Below, piece after piece: positions 1 to 8,394 of a stretch of 64,000 nt of DNA (its first letter is position 1; each line of letters begins with the position of its first letter). The notes below the pieces were generated by a model that saw only the letters and a program-made list of their open reading frames with translations, searched no databases and was not told the origin of the DNA. The DNA is from Mucilaginibacter arboris (GTDB taxonomy: Bacteria; Bacteroidota; Bacteroidia; Sphingobacteriales; Sphingobacteriaceae): contig NZ_WPIK01000001.1 of the NCBI RefSeq assembly GCF_009754915.1, forward strand, positions 248,001 through 312,000, given 5' to 3'. Made by a program: the position numbers and the translations under genes.

Positions 1-1075
1 TCGTTACGATTTAACCGTTCCCTTCGCCCGTTATGTAGTTTCTCATCAAAGTGAAATTACTTTTCCTTTCAAACGCTTTCAAGTGCAACCGGTTTGGCGT
101 GCAGATCGTCCCCAAAAAGGCCGTTACCGCGAGTTTTACCAATGTGATGCCGACGTGGTTGGTTCTGATTCTTTGCTGAACGAAGCTGAATTTATTCTGA
201 TTTATGATGAAGCTTTAAGCAATTTTGGCTTAAAGGATTTTACCATCAAAATTAATAACCGTAAAATTTTATCCGGCATTGCCGAAATTATTGGTAAACC
301 AGAATTGATTGTGGATATGACGGTTGCCATTGATAAATTAGATAAAATTGGTATGGCCGGCGTAAGCAAAGAATTGCTGGAACGCGGTTTTACAGAAGAT
401 GACTTGCAAAAACTTACACCAGTAATTTTATTAGGCGGCGGAAATGATGAAAAAATTGATGCCTTAAAAAAAGTATTGGCAGCTTCTCCAATCGGTTTAA
501 AAGGAATTGAAGAAATCAATACTGTTTTTACCTACCTAAAAAATGCAAGGTTAAAAACAGCAAAACTGGAACTCGATATTACACTTGCCCGCGGTTTAAA
601 CTATTATACCGGTGCAATTTTCGAAGTAAAAACCAACGAAGTAGCCATGGGAAGCATTGGCGGCGGCGGCCGTTACGATGATTTAACCGGAATGTTTGGC
701 TTAAAAGGAATGACCGGAGCCGGAATTTCTTTTGGTGCCGACCGGATTTATGATGTTTTAGAGGAATTAAAGCTTTTCCCGGAGGATGCCACACAAGGCA
801 CACAAGTTTTAATTTGTTGTTTTGATAAGGAGTTTGAAAACTACGGTTTCCAATTAGTGAATCAATTACGGCAGCAGGAAATCCGTGCAGAATTATATCC
901 GCCGGGCGCAAAAATCAAAAAGCAGTTGGATTACGCTAATAATAAAAATATTCCATTTACGATTATGATTGGCAGCGAAGAAATGCAACGCGGCTTGTTA
1001 TCCTTAAAAAACATGCAAACCGGCGAGCAGCGAAAGCTTTTGGTAGAACAGGTTCTGGCTGAATTACAAGCTTAA
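1..1075 (+). CDS. hisS: Histidyl-tRNA synthetase, 5' end missing
   Basis: Charges tRNA-His with histidine in the cytosol. The gene is already open at base 2, where the class II motif RYDLTVPFARY is followed by QVQPVWRADRPQKGRYREFYQ (motif 2 region), so the start lies before the window. Further on are the histidine-site signature RGLNYYTG (most family members have D where this has N) and motif 3, GGGGRYDDL. The last third, from about base 790, fits the C-terminal anticodon-binding domain. The GTG at 83 is internal and is not a start. Identification is secure. Confidence 0.95.
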   Translation, partial: RYDLTVPFARYVVSHQSEITFPFKRFQVQPVWRADRPQKGRYREFYQCDADVVGSDSLLNEAEFILIYDEALSNFGLKDFTIKINNRKILSGIAEIIGKPELIVDMTVAIDKLDKIGMAGVSKELLERGFTEDDLQKLTPVILLGGGNDEKIDALKKVLAASPIGLKGIEEINTVFTYLKNARLKTAKLELDITLARGLNYYTGAIFEVKTNEVAMGSIGGGGRYDDLTGMFGLKGMTGAGISFGADRIYDVLEELKLFPEDATQGTQVLICCFDKEFENYGFQLVNQLRQQEIRAELYPPGAKIKKQLDYANNKNIPFTIMIGSEEMQRGLLSLKNMQTGEQRKLLVEQVLAELQA

Positions 1076-1151
1076 CTATTTTATTATTTCAGCTTTTTTG
1101 CATTTAAGCCGAAGAGAGAAATCTTTATTAAAGAAAAAAAACGCTTTGAAG

Positions 1152-1198
1152 AATGCTTCTTTTATCAACCTAAAAATTAAGGTGATAAAAGAAGCATT
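1152..1198. repeat. Facing inverted pair of the ATGCTTCTTTTA repeat
   Basis: One forward core (1153-1164) and one reverse core (1186-1197) form a perfect 16-bp stem, 1152-1167 with 1183-1198, around a loop containing CCTAAAAATTA. It lies between the convergent ends of hisS and the TonB receptor gene. A run of eight T follows on the minus strand after about nine bases, so it may terminate the receptor transcript. The element at 19369-19420 has the same loop. Confidence 0.85.
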
Positions 1199-1212
1199 AT
1201 GGTTGTGATGGC

Positions 1213-3546
1213 TTATTTTTTAATCTGCAACGGAATATAAACACCAAAAGTAATGTTCCGGCCCATGTTGTAAACGCCTAAAGTTGGATCAGTCTGGTCT
1301 AAACGGCCAGGTTTTAATCTGCTTAAAGCATCGTAATAAGCTTTGTTTAGCAAGTTATTTCCGCTGACAGATAACCTTAAAGGCTGATGTTTGAGCATTA
1401 AGGTTGTACCAATACCAGCATTTAACAAAGTATAACCGCTGGTTGGTGTTTCAAAATCAGGATCGAAACGGTTTTGTGCGAAGTTGTTATCAATCCCAAT
1501 ATAAACATAAGAATCGGTTGTGTGCTTTATTTTAGGTTCAAAACGTAAAGTATTGCGTAGGCTTCCGGCTGGAATAAAAGAAAGCGGCCTGTTTAAACTT
1601 GTGTTTTGCGCGTAAGTATAACCAAACAGGTTTTCAAAATGGATAAACGAAGTTGGATGAATGGTTAAACTTCCTTCAAAACCAGATAAATTAGCATTAA
1701 CTTGCCCGTAACGGTAAACCGGATAAAGCTGTGGATTACCGTTAGCATCATTAACCGTTATGTTATCGCCCTTTTTATTAGCTGCATAAATAAAATCGTG
1801 AATATAGTTTTCGTAAATACCCAGGCTTCCGGTTATCATTTTGCTTTCATATTCCAGCGTTGCATCTACCTGATAGCTTCTTTCCGGTTTTAAGTTAGGG
1901 TTACCAATTTCATATCGATAAGTTCCTTCGTGTACACCATTTGAACCTAATTCTGCCGGGTTAGGCGACCGGAAAGCAGAACCTGCGTTAGCTTTAAAAT
2001 TTAAGTGATCATTAAACTCATGCGTATAACCAAAAGCGCCGCTGATGTTGGAAAAAGTATTGGTAAAAGGAGTAAACCGGGCCACATTGTTTTCGATTAA
2101 TCCGTAACCGTTATTTCTGCGGTAATCGTAGCGTAAACCGGCATTAAAAGTACTTTTTTCCCAGGTTTTTTTTACGTAACCAAAAGCGCCGATGCCATAA
2201 GTATCATAAGCAGGAACCAAAAACTCGGTTCCTTTATTCAGGCTGTTGCCATAATCTCCGCTTAGGCCAAAAACAGGTTGCCAGCCATTGCTTTCATCTA
2301 TATAATATTTCAAATCTGCACTGTAGGTGCTTAAGTCGAAAAATAAAGCAGGATCTGCATTGTCTAGCTCACGTCGCTGGTTTTTCTGGTAACCCAAATC
2401 AACTTTTAACTGTCCGTTGGGCATTATAAAATTACTGTTCCAGCCTATTTTGTAATGGCGGATATCCTGTCTTGGATATTCAATTGTGCGGTTAGTGTAA
2501 TCAGCATCGGTAAAAGCAGTACCGTTTTCCCTTATATAATTACCTTGAGAATTAAATGACGGATCATAAAAACCAATATTGTTTTTAAAGTAAGAAACGT
2601 TAATATTAGAATAGCCCCATTCTTTATTGAGGCCAATCATTCCGCTTAAATTGGTTTCATTATAACCGGAGTTAGGGAAATAACCTGTTGGCGTTTTAAA
2701 AGAATAAGCGTTAGAATAACTGCCGCGTGCACGCCAAACAAATCCGTTTTCGTTGCCGGTCAACATTAAAGAATTGGCGGTTAAACCATTATTGGTAGAA
2801 TAATTGGATACCACTTCGCCTTTAATTTCACCAACAGGTGCAGGCAAGGGTTCTAACAAATTAATTACGCCGCCTAAAGCATCAGAACCATAAAGCAGAG
2901 AAGCTGCACCGCGTAAAACTTCTGCCCGTTCCGGACTAAACTGGTCTATTTCAATCCCATGCTCATCGCCCCATTGCTGCCCTTGCTGTTTTACGCCATC
3001 GCTTAAAGTAACCACGCGGTTAGACCCTAATCCACGGATAACAGGTTTAGAAATAGCTGGTCCGGTTGTAATTTCGGATACGCCGGGAACTTGTTTAGAA
3101 ATGGCATCAATTAAATTAGTAGATGATGGCGCAAGCAACTGCTCGCGGGTTAAGGTTGATACATTGGTGCTGTTTTGCTTGCTGTTTGAACTAACCGCTG
3201 TACCTACAACAACCACTTCGCGCCCTTCGATAACACTTGCTTGCAAGGCAAATATTAATGGCGTGGTAGTAGAAAAATCAATGGTTTGGGTGAGTGTTTT
3301 GTAGCCGATGTAAACAACCTGCACTAAAAATTTTCCTTTTTTAGGTAAATTATTGATAGAAAATTGGCCACTGTTGTTGGTTATAGCCGTAACTTTAAGC
3401 TGAGGGATGGAAATTACAGCGCCTGGCAGCGTTTCTTTAGTTTGAGCATCAATTACTTTTCCGGTTAAAGCAACATCAACAGCAGGGTAAACAGGTAAAA
3501 AAAAGGTAGATAAAAACAGTATTAAGAACGAAAGCTTAAATTTCAT
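1213..3546 (-). CDS. TonB-dependent outer membrane receptor
   Basis: An outer membrane importer energised by TonB, 777 residues. The start chosen (ATG at 3546) opens with a clear signal peptide (MKFKLSFLILFLSTFFLP). A carboxypeptidase-regulatory-like domain follows (about residues 27-110, ALTGKVIDAQTKETLPGA), then a plug with VIRGLGSNRVVTLSDG and LRGAASLLYGSDALGGVINL, then a beta barrel. The plug phrase QQWGDEHGIEID resembles receptors of the ZnuD/metal type. The His/Cys-rich small protein encoded just upstream also suggests a metal substrate, but that is inference. The open frame extends upstream to 3777 without a convincing alternative start. Confidence 0.88.
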   Translation of the reverse strand: MKFKLSFLILFLSTFFLPVYPAVDVALTGKVIDAQTKETLPGAVISIPQLKVTAITNNSGQFSINNLPKKGKFLVQVVYIGYKTLTQTIDFSTTTPLIFALQASVIEGREVVVVGTAVSSNSKQNSTNVSTLTREQLLAPSSTNLIDAISKQVPGVSEITTGPAISKPVIRGLGSNRVVTLSDGVKQQGQQWGDEHGIEIDQFSPERAEVLRGAASLLYGSDALGGVINLLEPLPAPVGEIKGEVVSNYSTNNGLTANSLMLTGNENGFVWRARGSYSNAYSFKTPTGYFPNSGYNETNLSGMIGLNKEWGYSNINVSYFKNNIGFYDPSFNSQGNYIRENGTAFTDADYTNRTIEYPRQDIRHYKIGWNSNFIMPNGQLKVDLGYQKNQRRELDNADPALFFDLSTYSADLKYYIDESNGWQPVFGLSGDYGNSLNKGTEFLVPAYDTYGIGAFGYVKKTWEKSTFNAGLRYDYRRNNGYGLIENNVARFTPFTNTFSNISGAFGYTHEFNDHLNFKANAGSAFRSPNPAELGSNGVHEGTYRYEIGNPNLKPERSYQVDATLEYESKMITGSLGIYENYIHDFIYAANKKGDNITVNDANGNPQLYPVYRYGQVNANLSGFEGSLTIHPTSFIHFENLFGYTYAQNTSLNRPLSFIPAGSLRNTLRFEPKIKHTTDSYVYIGIDNNFAQNRFDPDFETPTSGYTLLNAGIGTTLMLKHQPLRLSVSGNNLLNKAYYDALSRLKPGRLDQTDPTLGVYNMGRNITFGVYIPLQIKK

Positions 3547-3608
3547 GGCATTTAAAGTAAGAGGTGATAGTTTAATGATGATACACCCACGTTCAGGTGC
3601 ACTATTTA

Positions 3609-3938
3609 TCAAACTAAAACCGGCGGGGATAAGCCATCGGCATGAATCAAAGAATTCCCTTTGTAATGATACTGTTTGGAAATATAAATCCGGGCAATAG
3701 CCGTTAAAACAGTACAATAATCTGGCTTTTGCACGCAATTGATGGGTGCATGGTGCATCTGATCGCAGAAAGTACATTTTTCCTGTACAACTGTATGCTT
3801 ATCAGCAGAATGCGGCGAACCAACTATTAAAGTATGATATTTTGAATGATGCTGATGTGCATAAATAATAATCTGCCCTACTACAAAAAAAAGTAGCAGT
3901 AGCCGTGATAAAATTTGATGTACCTTACGCTTATTCAA
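3609..3938 (-). CDS. Small exported His/Cys-rich protein
   Basis: A 109-residue protein with one hydrophobic N-terminal segment (residues 11-27, signal or anchor) followed by a periplasmic part with HQHHSKYH, a CTFCDQMHH motif and two more cysteines. These look like metal ligands. It lies 62 bases upstream of the TonB receptor on the same strand and is probably co-transcribed, so an accessory role in metal handling is plausible. No ATG precedes the hydrophobic segment; the start is taken as TTG at 3938, in the context ATTTTGAATAAG. No characterised family recognised. Confidence 0.6.
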   Translation of the reverse strand: MNKRKVHQILSRLLLLFFVVGQIIIYAHQHHSKYHTLIVGSPHSADKHTVVQEKCTFCDQMHHAPINCVQKPDYCTVLTAIARIYISKQYHYKGNSLIHADGLSPPVLV

Positions 3939-4085
3939 AATATTTAAATCAGTATTTAAGCTGTTTACAAATATCTTTTATTTGAACTAACTTTTATCAA
4001 ATTTATAGCCGAAACATCAATTTATTATAGCTTCTTTCATTAAAAAGCCAATTTATGCTGTAACAATGTAATGACAGGCAATCCA

Positions 4086-4097
4086 ATGCTGTTTTTA
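4086..4097 (+). repeat. Sister form ATGCTGTTTTTA of the interspersed repeat
   Basis: Intergenic copy with TC changed to GT in the core, followed by TCGGCTTAAAATTTTG, which matches the extension seen after the main form. Confidence 0.6.
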
Positions 4098-4114
4098 TCG
4101 GCTTAAAATTTTGC

Positions 4115-4144
4115 CTTGCAACCCTGCATCAAACCTTATATTTG
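4115..4144 (+). promoter_or_regulatory. Possible Bacteroidota-type promoter
   Basis: TATATTTG (4137-4144) fits the -7 consensus TAnnTTTG of the Bacteroidota primary sigma factor, and CTTG (4115-4118) sits 18 bases upstream as a weak -33. The downstream ATG is at 4149, so the transcript would have almost no leader. Confidence 0.35.
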
Positions 4145-4148
4145 CTGT

Positions 4149-4490
4149 ATGACCGCAGCTGAAATAAACACTAAATGGGCCGCTTTGCAAGAACGTATTG
4201 CTCAGGATTTTGATTCGGATGTGCCGGATATCAAAGTCATGCTTTTTCTGATCGGCGTACAGGAATTGGGCAAAGGCCCGCAAAAATTCGGCAAGCGCCA
4301 AAAGGAAGAACTGATGCACATTGCAACTTGTAAATTATTTAGTCAATTAGGTTTTTACGAGCTGGAAGGTTTGGACCAGGATGGCTGGCCGCACTGGAAA
4401 CTGGTAAAAACAATTCCGAACTATACCTTGCTGGAACAGGAAATGGTGATGAAATCTTTGATTATTAATTATTTTGAGGAGGGGATTTGA
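4149..4490 (+). CDS. Conserved hypothetical protein, 113 aa
   Basis: I do not recognise a family. The product is a soluble, mostly helical protein starting MTAAEINTKWAALQERI, with a central segment IKVMLFLIGVQELGKGP and an acidic C-terminus. It has no signal peptide, membrane segment or metal motif. The start at 4149 is preferred over 4116 because the earlier residues (MQPCIKPYICC) look like untranslated leader and a -7 element lies between the two. The gene stands alone on the plus strand, and its stop codon overlaps a heptanucleotide array. Confidence 0.7.
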   Translation: MTAAEINTKWAALQERIAQDFDSDVPDIKVMLFLIGVQELGKGPQKFGKRQKEELMHIATCKLFSQLGFYELEGLDQDGWPHWKLVKTIPNYTLLEQEMVMKSLIINYFEEGI

Positions 4491-4530
4491 GGTGCGAGGT
4501 ATTAGGTGTGGGGTAAGAGGTGCGGGGAGC
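4489..4530 (+). repeat. Degenerate heptanucleotide array, GAGGTNN x6
   Basis: Six seven-base units in register: GAGGTGC, GAGGTAT, TAGGTGT, GGGGTAA, GAGGTGC, GGGGAGC. The GGT centre is kept and the last two bases vary. The array starts on the stop codon of the preceding gene. Confidence 0.75.
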
Positions 4531-4582
4531 GCGAGCGGATTTACCACAAACATGAACTATAACTACAATCTAAATATTATCC

Positions 4583-4594
4583 ATGCTTCTTTTA
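4583..4594 (+). repeat. Interspersed repeat core abutting a start codon
   Basis: Exact core followed by CC and the ATG of the cyclophilin gene at 4597. The core, the CC and the next 11 bases are identical to the copy in front of the amidohydrolase gene at 32602. Confidence 0.85.
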
Positions 4595-4596
4595 CC

Positions 4597-5292
4597 ATGA
4601 AAAAAATTGCCGCTGCTTTTATTTTATTATTAATTACGTGTGTCGTTTTTGCCAAAGCTCCCAAAAACCAATACGTACGGATTAAAACTAATTACGGTGA
4701 ATGTATTATTCGGCTTTATAACGAAACACCTAAACACCGCGATAACTTTATCAAATTAGCCAAACAAGGCTTTTATAACGGAACTTTGTTTCATCGGGTG
4801 ATACAGGATTTTATGATCCAGGGCGGCGACCCGGATTCTAAAAAAGCAAAACCCGGAGAAGCTTTGGGTGATGGAGATGTTGCCTATACCGTTGATGCAG
4901 AATTTCGCGATAGCTTGTTCCATAAAAAAGGTGTGATAGCTGCTGCGCGCGATGATAATCCGAAGAAAGCTTCCAGCGGATGCCAGTTTTACCTGGTTGA
5001 AGGTAAACGTTTTACCGATGAGCAGTTAGACCAAATGGAGCAAACCCGTTTAAAAGGACGAAAAATCCCATTAGCACAACGGGAATGGTATAAATCGGTT
5101 GGAGGCGTACCTCACCTCGACCAAAATTATACCGTTTTTGGCGAAATTGTTACTGGTTTAGATATGGTTGACCGTATTGCAGCTCTAAAAAAAGATGCAA
5201 AAGACCGCCCGCTACAAGATGTACCGATGACAGTTAGTTTACTGAAGAAAAAAGAATGCAAATGGCTGGACAGGATTTTGCAAAAGGGTTGA
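4597..5292 (+). CDS. Exported cyclophilin-type peptidyl-prolyl isomerase
   Basis: Catalyses cis-trans isomerisation of prolyl bonds, here outside the cytoplasm because residues 1-20 (MKKIAAAFILLLITCVVFAK) form a signal peptide. The 231-residue protein carries the cyclophilin signature FHRVIQDFMIQGGDP, with the catalytic Arg in FHRV, and GCQFYLVEG in place of the usual SQFFI block. An insertion of about 30 residues (LDQMEQTRLKGRKIPLAQRE) lies before the conserved LDQNYTVFGEIVTGLDMV. The start at 4597 is chosen for the signal peptide; the longer frame to 4474 runs through the heptanucleotide array. Confidence 0.92.
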   Translation: MKKIAAAFILLLITCVVFAKAPKNQYVRIKTNYGECIIRLYNETPKHRDNFIKLAKQGFYNGTLFHRVIQDFMIQGGDPDSKKAKPGEALGDGDVAYTVDAEFRDSLFHKKGVIAAARDDNPKKASSGCQFYLVEGKRFTDEQLDQMEQTRLKGRKIPLAQREWYKSVGGVPHLDQNYTVFGEIVTGLDMVDRIAALKKDAKDRPLQDVPMTVSLLKKKECKWLDRILQKG

Positions 5293-5320
5293 GGGGTAGG
5301 AGGTGAGAGGTATGAGGTAA
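5293..5320 (+). repeat. Degenerate heptanucleotide array, GAGGTNN x4
   Basis: Units GGGGTAG, GAGGTGA, GAGGTAT and GAGGTAA begin directly after the cyclophilin stop codon. They are the same type as the array at 4489 and complementary in kind to the array at 5354. Confidence 0.75.
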
Positions 5321-5353
5321 GAATACTTATACTTAGCTTTGCCTTTCGCCCTT

Positions 5354-5415
5354 CACCTTTCACCTTTTACCTTTCAGCCCTTCACCTCTAACCTCATACC
5401 TCAAACCTCTCACCC
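5354..5415 (-). repeat. Heptanucleotide array in opposite orientation
   Basis: About nine units of the form YACCTYN (CACCTTT, CACCTTT, TACCTTT, an eight-base unit, CACCTCT, AACCTCA, TACCTCA, AACCTCT, then CACCC) run up to the ATG of the exonuclease gene at 5416. They are the reverse complement of the GAGGTNN units at 5293, so the two arrays can fold on each other. Confidence 0.75.
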
Positions 5416-6186
5416 ATGAAAATCATTACCTATAACGTAAACGGCATCCGTTCTGCCATCAGCAAAAACTGGCTTGCGTGGTTGCAGGCTACCGATGCTG
5501 ATGTAATTTGCTTACAGGAAATTAAAGCCTCGCCCGATGTTTTGCAGAGCGAACTTTTTTTGCTGGAGCAGATGGGTTATCATCATTTTTGGTTTCCTGC
5601 GGAGAAAAAAGGCTACAGCGGCACTGCTGTTTTTACCAAACAAAAACCGTTGCATGTAGAATATGGCTGCGGTATTCCGGATTTTGACCGTGAAGGCCGT
5701 TGCCTGCGGGTAGATTTTGAAGAAGTTTCAGTAATGAGCGTTTACTTTCCATCTGGTTCTTCCGGAGCAGAACGGCAGGCTTTTAAGTTTCGTTTTTTAG
5801 ATGAGTTTGGCGATTACCTGCACAAATTGCAATGGGCTTTCCCAAAACTTGTTGTTTGCGGAGATTACAATATTTGCCATCAGCCAATTGATATTCATAA
5901 CCCGAAATCTAACGCTAATTCTTCCGGTTTTTTACCTGAAGAACGGGAATGGATGGAAAAACTGCTCGAATCTGGCTTTATCGATACTTTCCGGCATTTT
6001 AACAGAGAGCCGCACAATTACACCTGGTGGAGTTTTCGCGCTGGTGCGCGCAGTAAAAACTTAGGCTGGCGTATTGATTATAATTTAGTTACACCTGATT
6101 TAAAACCATATTTAAAACGTGCCGCTATTTTACCCGAAGCTAAACATTCTGATCATTGCCCCGTGTTGCTTGAACTGGAGTTTTAA
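5416..6186 (+). CDS. xth: Exodeoxyribonuclease III / AP endonuclease
   Basis: A DNA base-excision repair enzyme that cuts at abasic sites and removes 3'-blocking groups. The 256-residue length is normal. The EEP-fold motifs are all present: MKIITYNVNGIRSA at the N-terminus, the metal-binding Glu in CLQEIKA, VYFPSGSSGAERQAFK, GDYNICH, the RIDYNLVTP block and the catalytic His in KHSDHCPV. The ATG follows directly on a pyrimidine-rich heptanucleotide array, so its 5' leader is unusual. Confidence 0.95.
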   Translation: MKIITYNVNGIRSAISKNWLAWLQATDADVICLQEIKASPDVLQSELFLLEQMGYHHFWFPAEKKGYSGTAVFTKQKPLHVEYGCGIPDFDREGRCLRVDFEEVSVMSVYFPSGSSGAERQAFKFRFLDEFGDYLHKLQWAFPKLVVCGDYNICHQPIDIHNPKSNANSSGFLPEEREWMEKLLESGFIDTFRHFNREPHNYTWWSFRAGARSKNLGWRIDYNLVTPDLKPYLKRAAILPEAKHSDHCPVLLELEF

Positions 6187-6195
6187 GCTTTTTTC

Positions 6196-6282
6196 TGTCA
6201 TTCCGACGATAGGAGGAACCTTCTTTAATCAAGATGGTTTCATTTTTCTTTGAAGAAAATTTCTCCTATCGTCGGAATGACA
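6196..6282. repeat. Extragenic palindrome with 20-bp arms
   Basis: Arms 6196-6215 and 6263-6282 are perfect reverse complements built on TGTCATTCCGACGATAGGAG, separated by an AT-rich centre. It lies between convergent genes and can act as a bidirectional terminator. The right arm runs into the coding sequence of the cyclo-ligase and supplies its last codons. Confidence 0.85.
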
Positions 6283-6841
6283 AAACACTTTCCGGCGTAA
6301 TACATTGATGCAATTTTACATCCAATACACCTGCATCTTCAATCAAATCAACCGGTTCAAAAAACGATAAGCCGATAAACCGTGTTCCTGCCTCGCATCC
6401 AACTAAAAAACGATCGTAAAAACCACCGCCGTAGCCAACGCGGTTTCCATTTAAATCAAAAGCAAGCAGCGGTACGATGATGATGCTGTTTTTATCGATA
6501 TAAAATTGGTTTCCGCTTACCGGTTCCGGAATGCCGAACTCATTTTCAGTAATAACTAATTGTTCATCATCCATAAAATGACTTAAAGTTTTTAGTTTGA
6601 AATCTGCTTTGGGAAAAACCCTTTTGATCTGTGGATGCTCTTTTTGCAGATGTTTTATCAACAGCCTGGTATCCGGTTCTTTTGTGCGGAGCATCGGCAA
6701 AAAAATATGTACAGCTGTTATTCCCGCAAAATTAAGTTTAGCAAATTGCTGCAACAAAGCCTGGTTTAGGTTTTGATATTCTGTTTCTGGTAGCTGCAAC
6801 CGCTTTCCAAGATATATTTTGCGTAGTCCGTGCTTCTTCAC
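6266..6841 (-). CDS. 5-formyltetrahydrofolate cyclo-ligase
   Basis: Converts 5-formyl-THF to 5,10-methenyl-THF with ATP, in cytosolic one-carbon metabolism. The family signature GYGGGFYDRFL is present near the C-terminus, and LRKIYLGKRLQL matches the usual N-terminal helix. I place the start at GTG 6841, giving 191 residues, the usual size; the frame stays open to an ATG at 6928 that would add a basic 29-residue extension overlapping the divergent gene's leader. The last residues (LSFRR and stop) are encoded inside the palindrome at 6196-6282. A sister-form repeat lies in the gene at 6483-6494. Confidence 0.88.
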   Translation of the reverse strand: MKKHGLRKIYLGKRLQLPETEYQNLNQALLQQFAKLNFAGITAVHIFLPMLRTKEPDTRLLIKHLQKEHPQIKRVFPKADFKLKTLSHFMDDEQLVITENEFGIPEPVSGNQFYIDKNSIIIVPLLAFDLNGNRVGYGGGFYDRFLVGCEAGTRFIGLSFFEPVDLIEDAGVLDVKLHQCITPESVLSFRR

Positions 6842-6926
6842 CTCAATAAAATTGTGCTTAAAGATAGTTGCAAAACGATAATTGCGCCTGTTCCGGTTTT
6901 TTATTTTTATTTTGGAGATTGCTTTC

Positions 6927-6938
6927 ATGCTTCTTTTA
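6927..6938 (+). repeat. Interspersed repeat core overlapping a start codon
   Basis: Exact core whose final A is the first base of the ATG of the M20 peptidase gene. The following bases GGGTAAAAAATTT resemble the repeat's AT-rich extension. Confidence 0.85.
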
Positions 6939-8386
6939 TGGGTAAAAAATTTGCATTCTTTTTATTGACGGTTGTATTGATTCTGGTGCTTATCATCCTG
7001 ATCAAAACTTTCACTTTTAAATCCATACAACCTACTTATCCAACGGCAACAACCCTTGCCGTAAGTGATAGTGCAATTGTCCACCTGCAACAAGGGATCC
7101 GTTTTAAAACAGTTTCTGTTTCTGATCGTGCCAAACCGGATAGCAGTACATTTTTAGCTTTTCATCGTTATCTGGCTAAAACTTATCCGCTGATCCAGCA
7201 AAAATTGCGGTTAGAAACAGTTGCCGGATATTCGTTGGTTTATACCTGGAAAGGCAAAAACCCAGCCTTAAAACCAGTAATTTTAATGGCGCACCAGGAT
7301 GTTGTTCCGGTAGAAAAAGCAAGTTTACCGCAATGGAAAGTTGATCCTTTTGGCGGGACAATCAAAGACGGAAAACTTTGGGGACGAGGTTCTGCGGATG
7401 ATAAAATAAGTCTGTTTGCTTTATTAGAGGCAACGGAAAAGCTGTTGCAGGAAAACAGGCAGCCGGAACGTACCATTTATTTTGTTTTTGGGCACGATGA
7501 AGAAGCCGGCGGCAAAGGCGTAAAAGCAGTTGCGGCGTTATTTAAAACCAGAGGGATTAAAGCAGATTGGGTTTTGGATGAAGGCGGAGAAATCACCAAA
7601 AAAGAAATCCCGGGTTTGCAGGGAAAACCGGTTGCACTGATCGGCACATCCGAAAAAGGCTATTTATCAATCGACTTAAAAGTAAATATTGAAGGCGGAC
7701 ACTCGTCCATGCCAAAAACCGAAACGGCAATTGATGTATTGGTAAATGCGGTACAGAAACTTCGGTCTAAACCTTTTCCGGCCAGTTTTGCTGGTTCTAC
7801 CGGCGATTTTTTTAATTATTTAGGCCCGGAAATGCCTTTTACTTCTAAAATGGCTATTGCTAACCAATGGCTTTTTAAACCGCTGCTATTTAAAATTTAT
7901 GAAAAATCTGCTGGTGGAAATGCGCTCATCCGTACTACTATTGCGCCTACTATCTTACAGGCTGGCGTAAAAGATAATGTGATACCAACTTCGGCAAGTG
8001 CCACTATTAATTTCAGGCTATTGCCCGGAACTTCTATTGATGCTGTTTTTAGGCATGTAAAAGAAGCAATTAATGATAATCGCGTTCAATTGATTAAAAA
8101 AGATGCTTTTGCAGAGGAAGCATCGGGCTTAACTTCAACACAAAGTGAAGGTTTTAAACAGTTGGAAAAAGCAGTGGTAGAAAGCTATCCAGGCACTATG
8201 ATTGCACCTTATTTAACGGTTGGCGCAACAGATTCGAGGCAAATGGCCGGTATTTCAAATTGTATTTTACGTTTTGCCCCTGTAACTGACCTGAAAGGTA
8301 TGCACGGTTTGAACGAACATATTGGCGTGGATGAGTATAAAAAAGCGATTGGTTTTTATTATCGTTTAATGAAGGACTTGAAATAA
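6938..8386 (+). CDS. M20 family metallopeptidase, membrane-anchored
   Basis: A zinc-dependent carboxypeptidase or aminoacylase of the M20 family (PM20D1/CPS1-like, judged from motifs), 482 residues. After a hydrophobic N-terminal segment (FAFFLLTVVLILVLIILI, residues 5-22) come the metal motifs MAHQDVVPV, GRGSADDKIS, GHDEEAGG and the late His in MHGLNEHIG. The dimerisation lid (about 230-350) contains IEGGHSSMPK. The N-terminal anchor places the active domain in the periplasm. The start at 6938 is preferred because the hydrophobic anchor begins there. The true substrate cannot be read from sequence. Confidence 0.9.
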   Translation: MGKKFAFFLLTVVLILVLIILIKTFTFKSIQPTYPTATTLAVSDSAIVHLQQGIRFKTVSVSDRAKPDSSTFLAFHRYLAKTYPLIQQKLRLETVAGYSLVYTWKGKNPALKPVILMAHQDVVPVEKASLPQWKVDPFGGTIKDGKLWGRGSADDKISLFALLEATEKLLQENRQPERTIYFVFGHDEEAGGKGVKAVAALFKTRGIKADWVLDEGGEITKKEIPGLQGKPVALIGTSEKGYLSIDLKVNIEGGHSSMPKTETAIDVLVNAVQKLRSKPFPASFAGSTGDFFNYLGPEMPFTSKMAIANQWLFKPLLFKIYEKSAGGNALIRTTIAPTILQAGVKDNVIPTSASATINFRLLPGTSIDAVFRHVKEAINDNRVQLIKKDAFAEEASGLTSTQSEGFKQLEKAVVESYPGTMIAPYLTVGATDSRQMAGISNCILRFAPVTDLKGMHGLNEHIGVDEYKKAIGFYYRLMKDLK

Positions 8387-8394
8387 AAAAGGTG

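Noticed and set aside
579-911. Long open frames antisense to hisS, lpxC-fabZ and DUF4175 genes.
   Set aside because: They mirror the codon pattern of strongly supported genes on the other strand and show no domain of their own.
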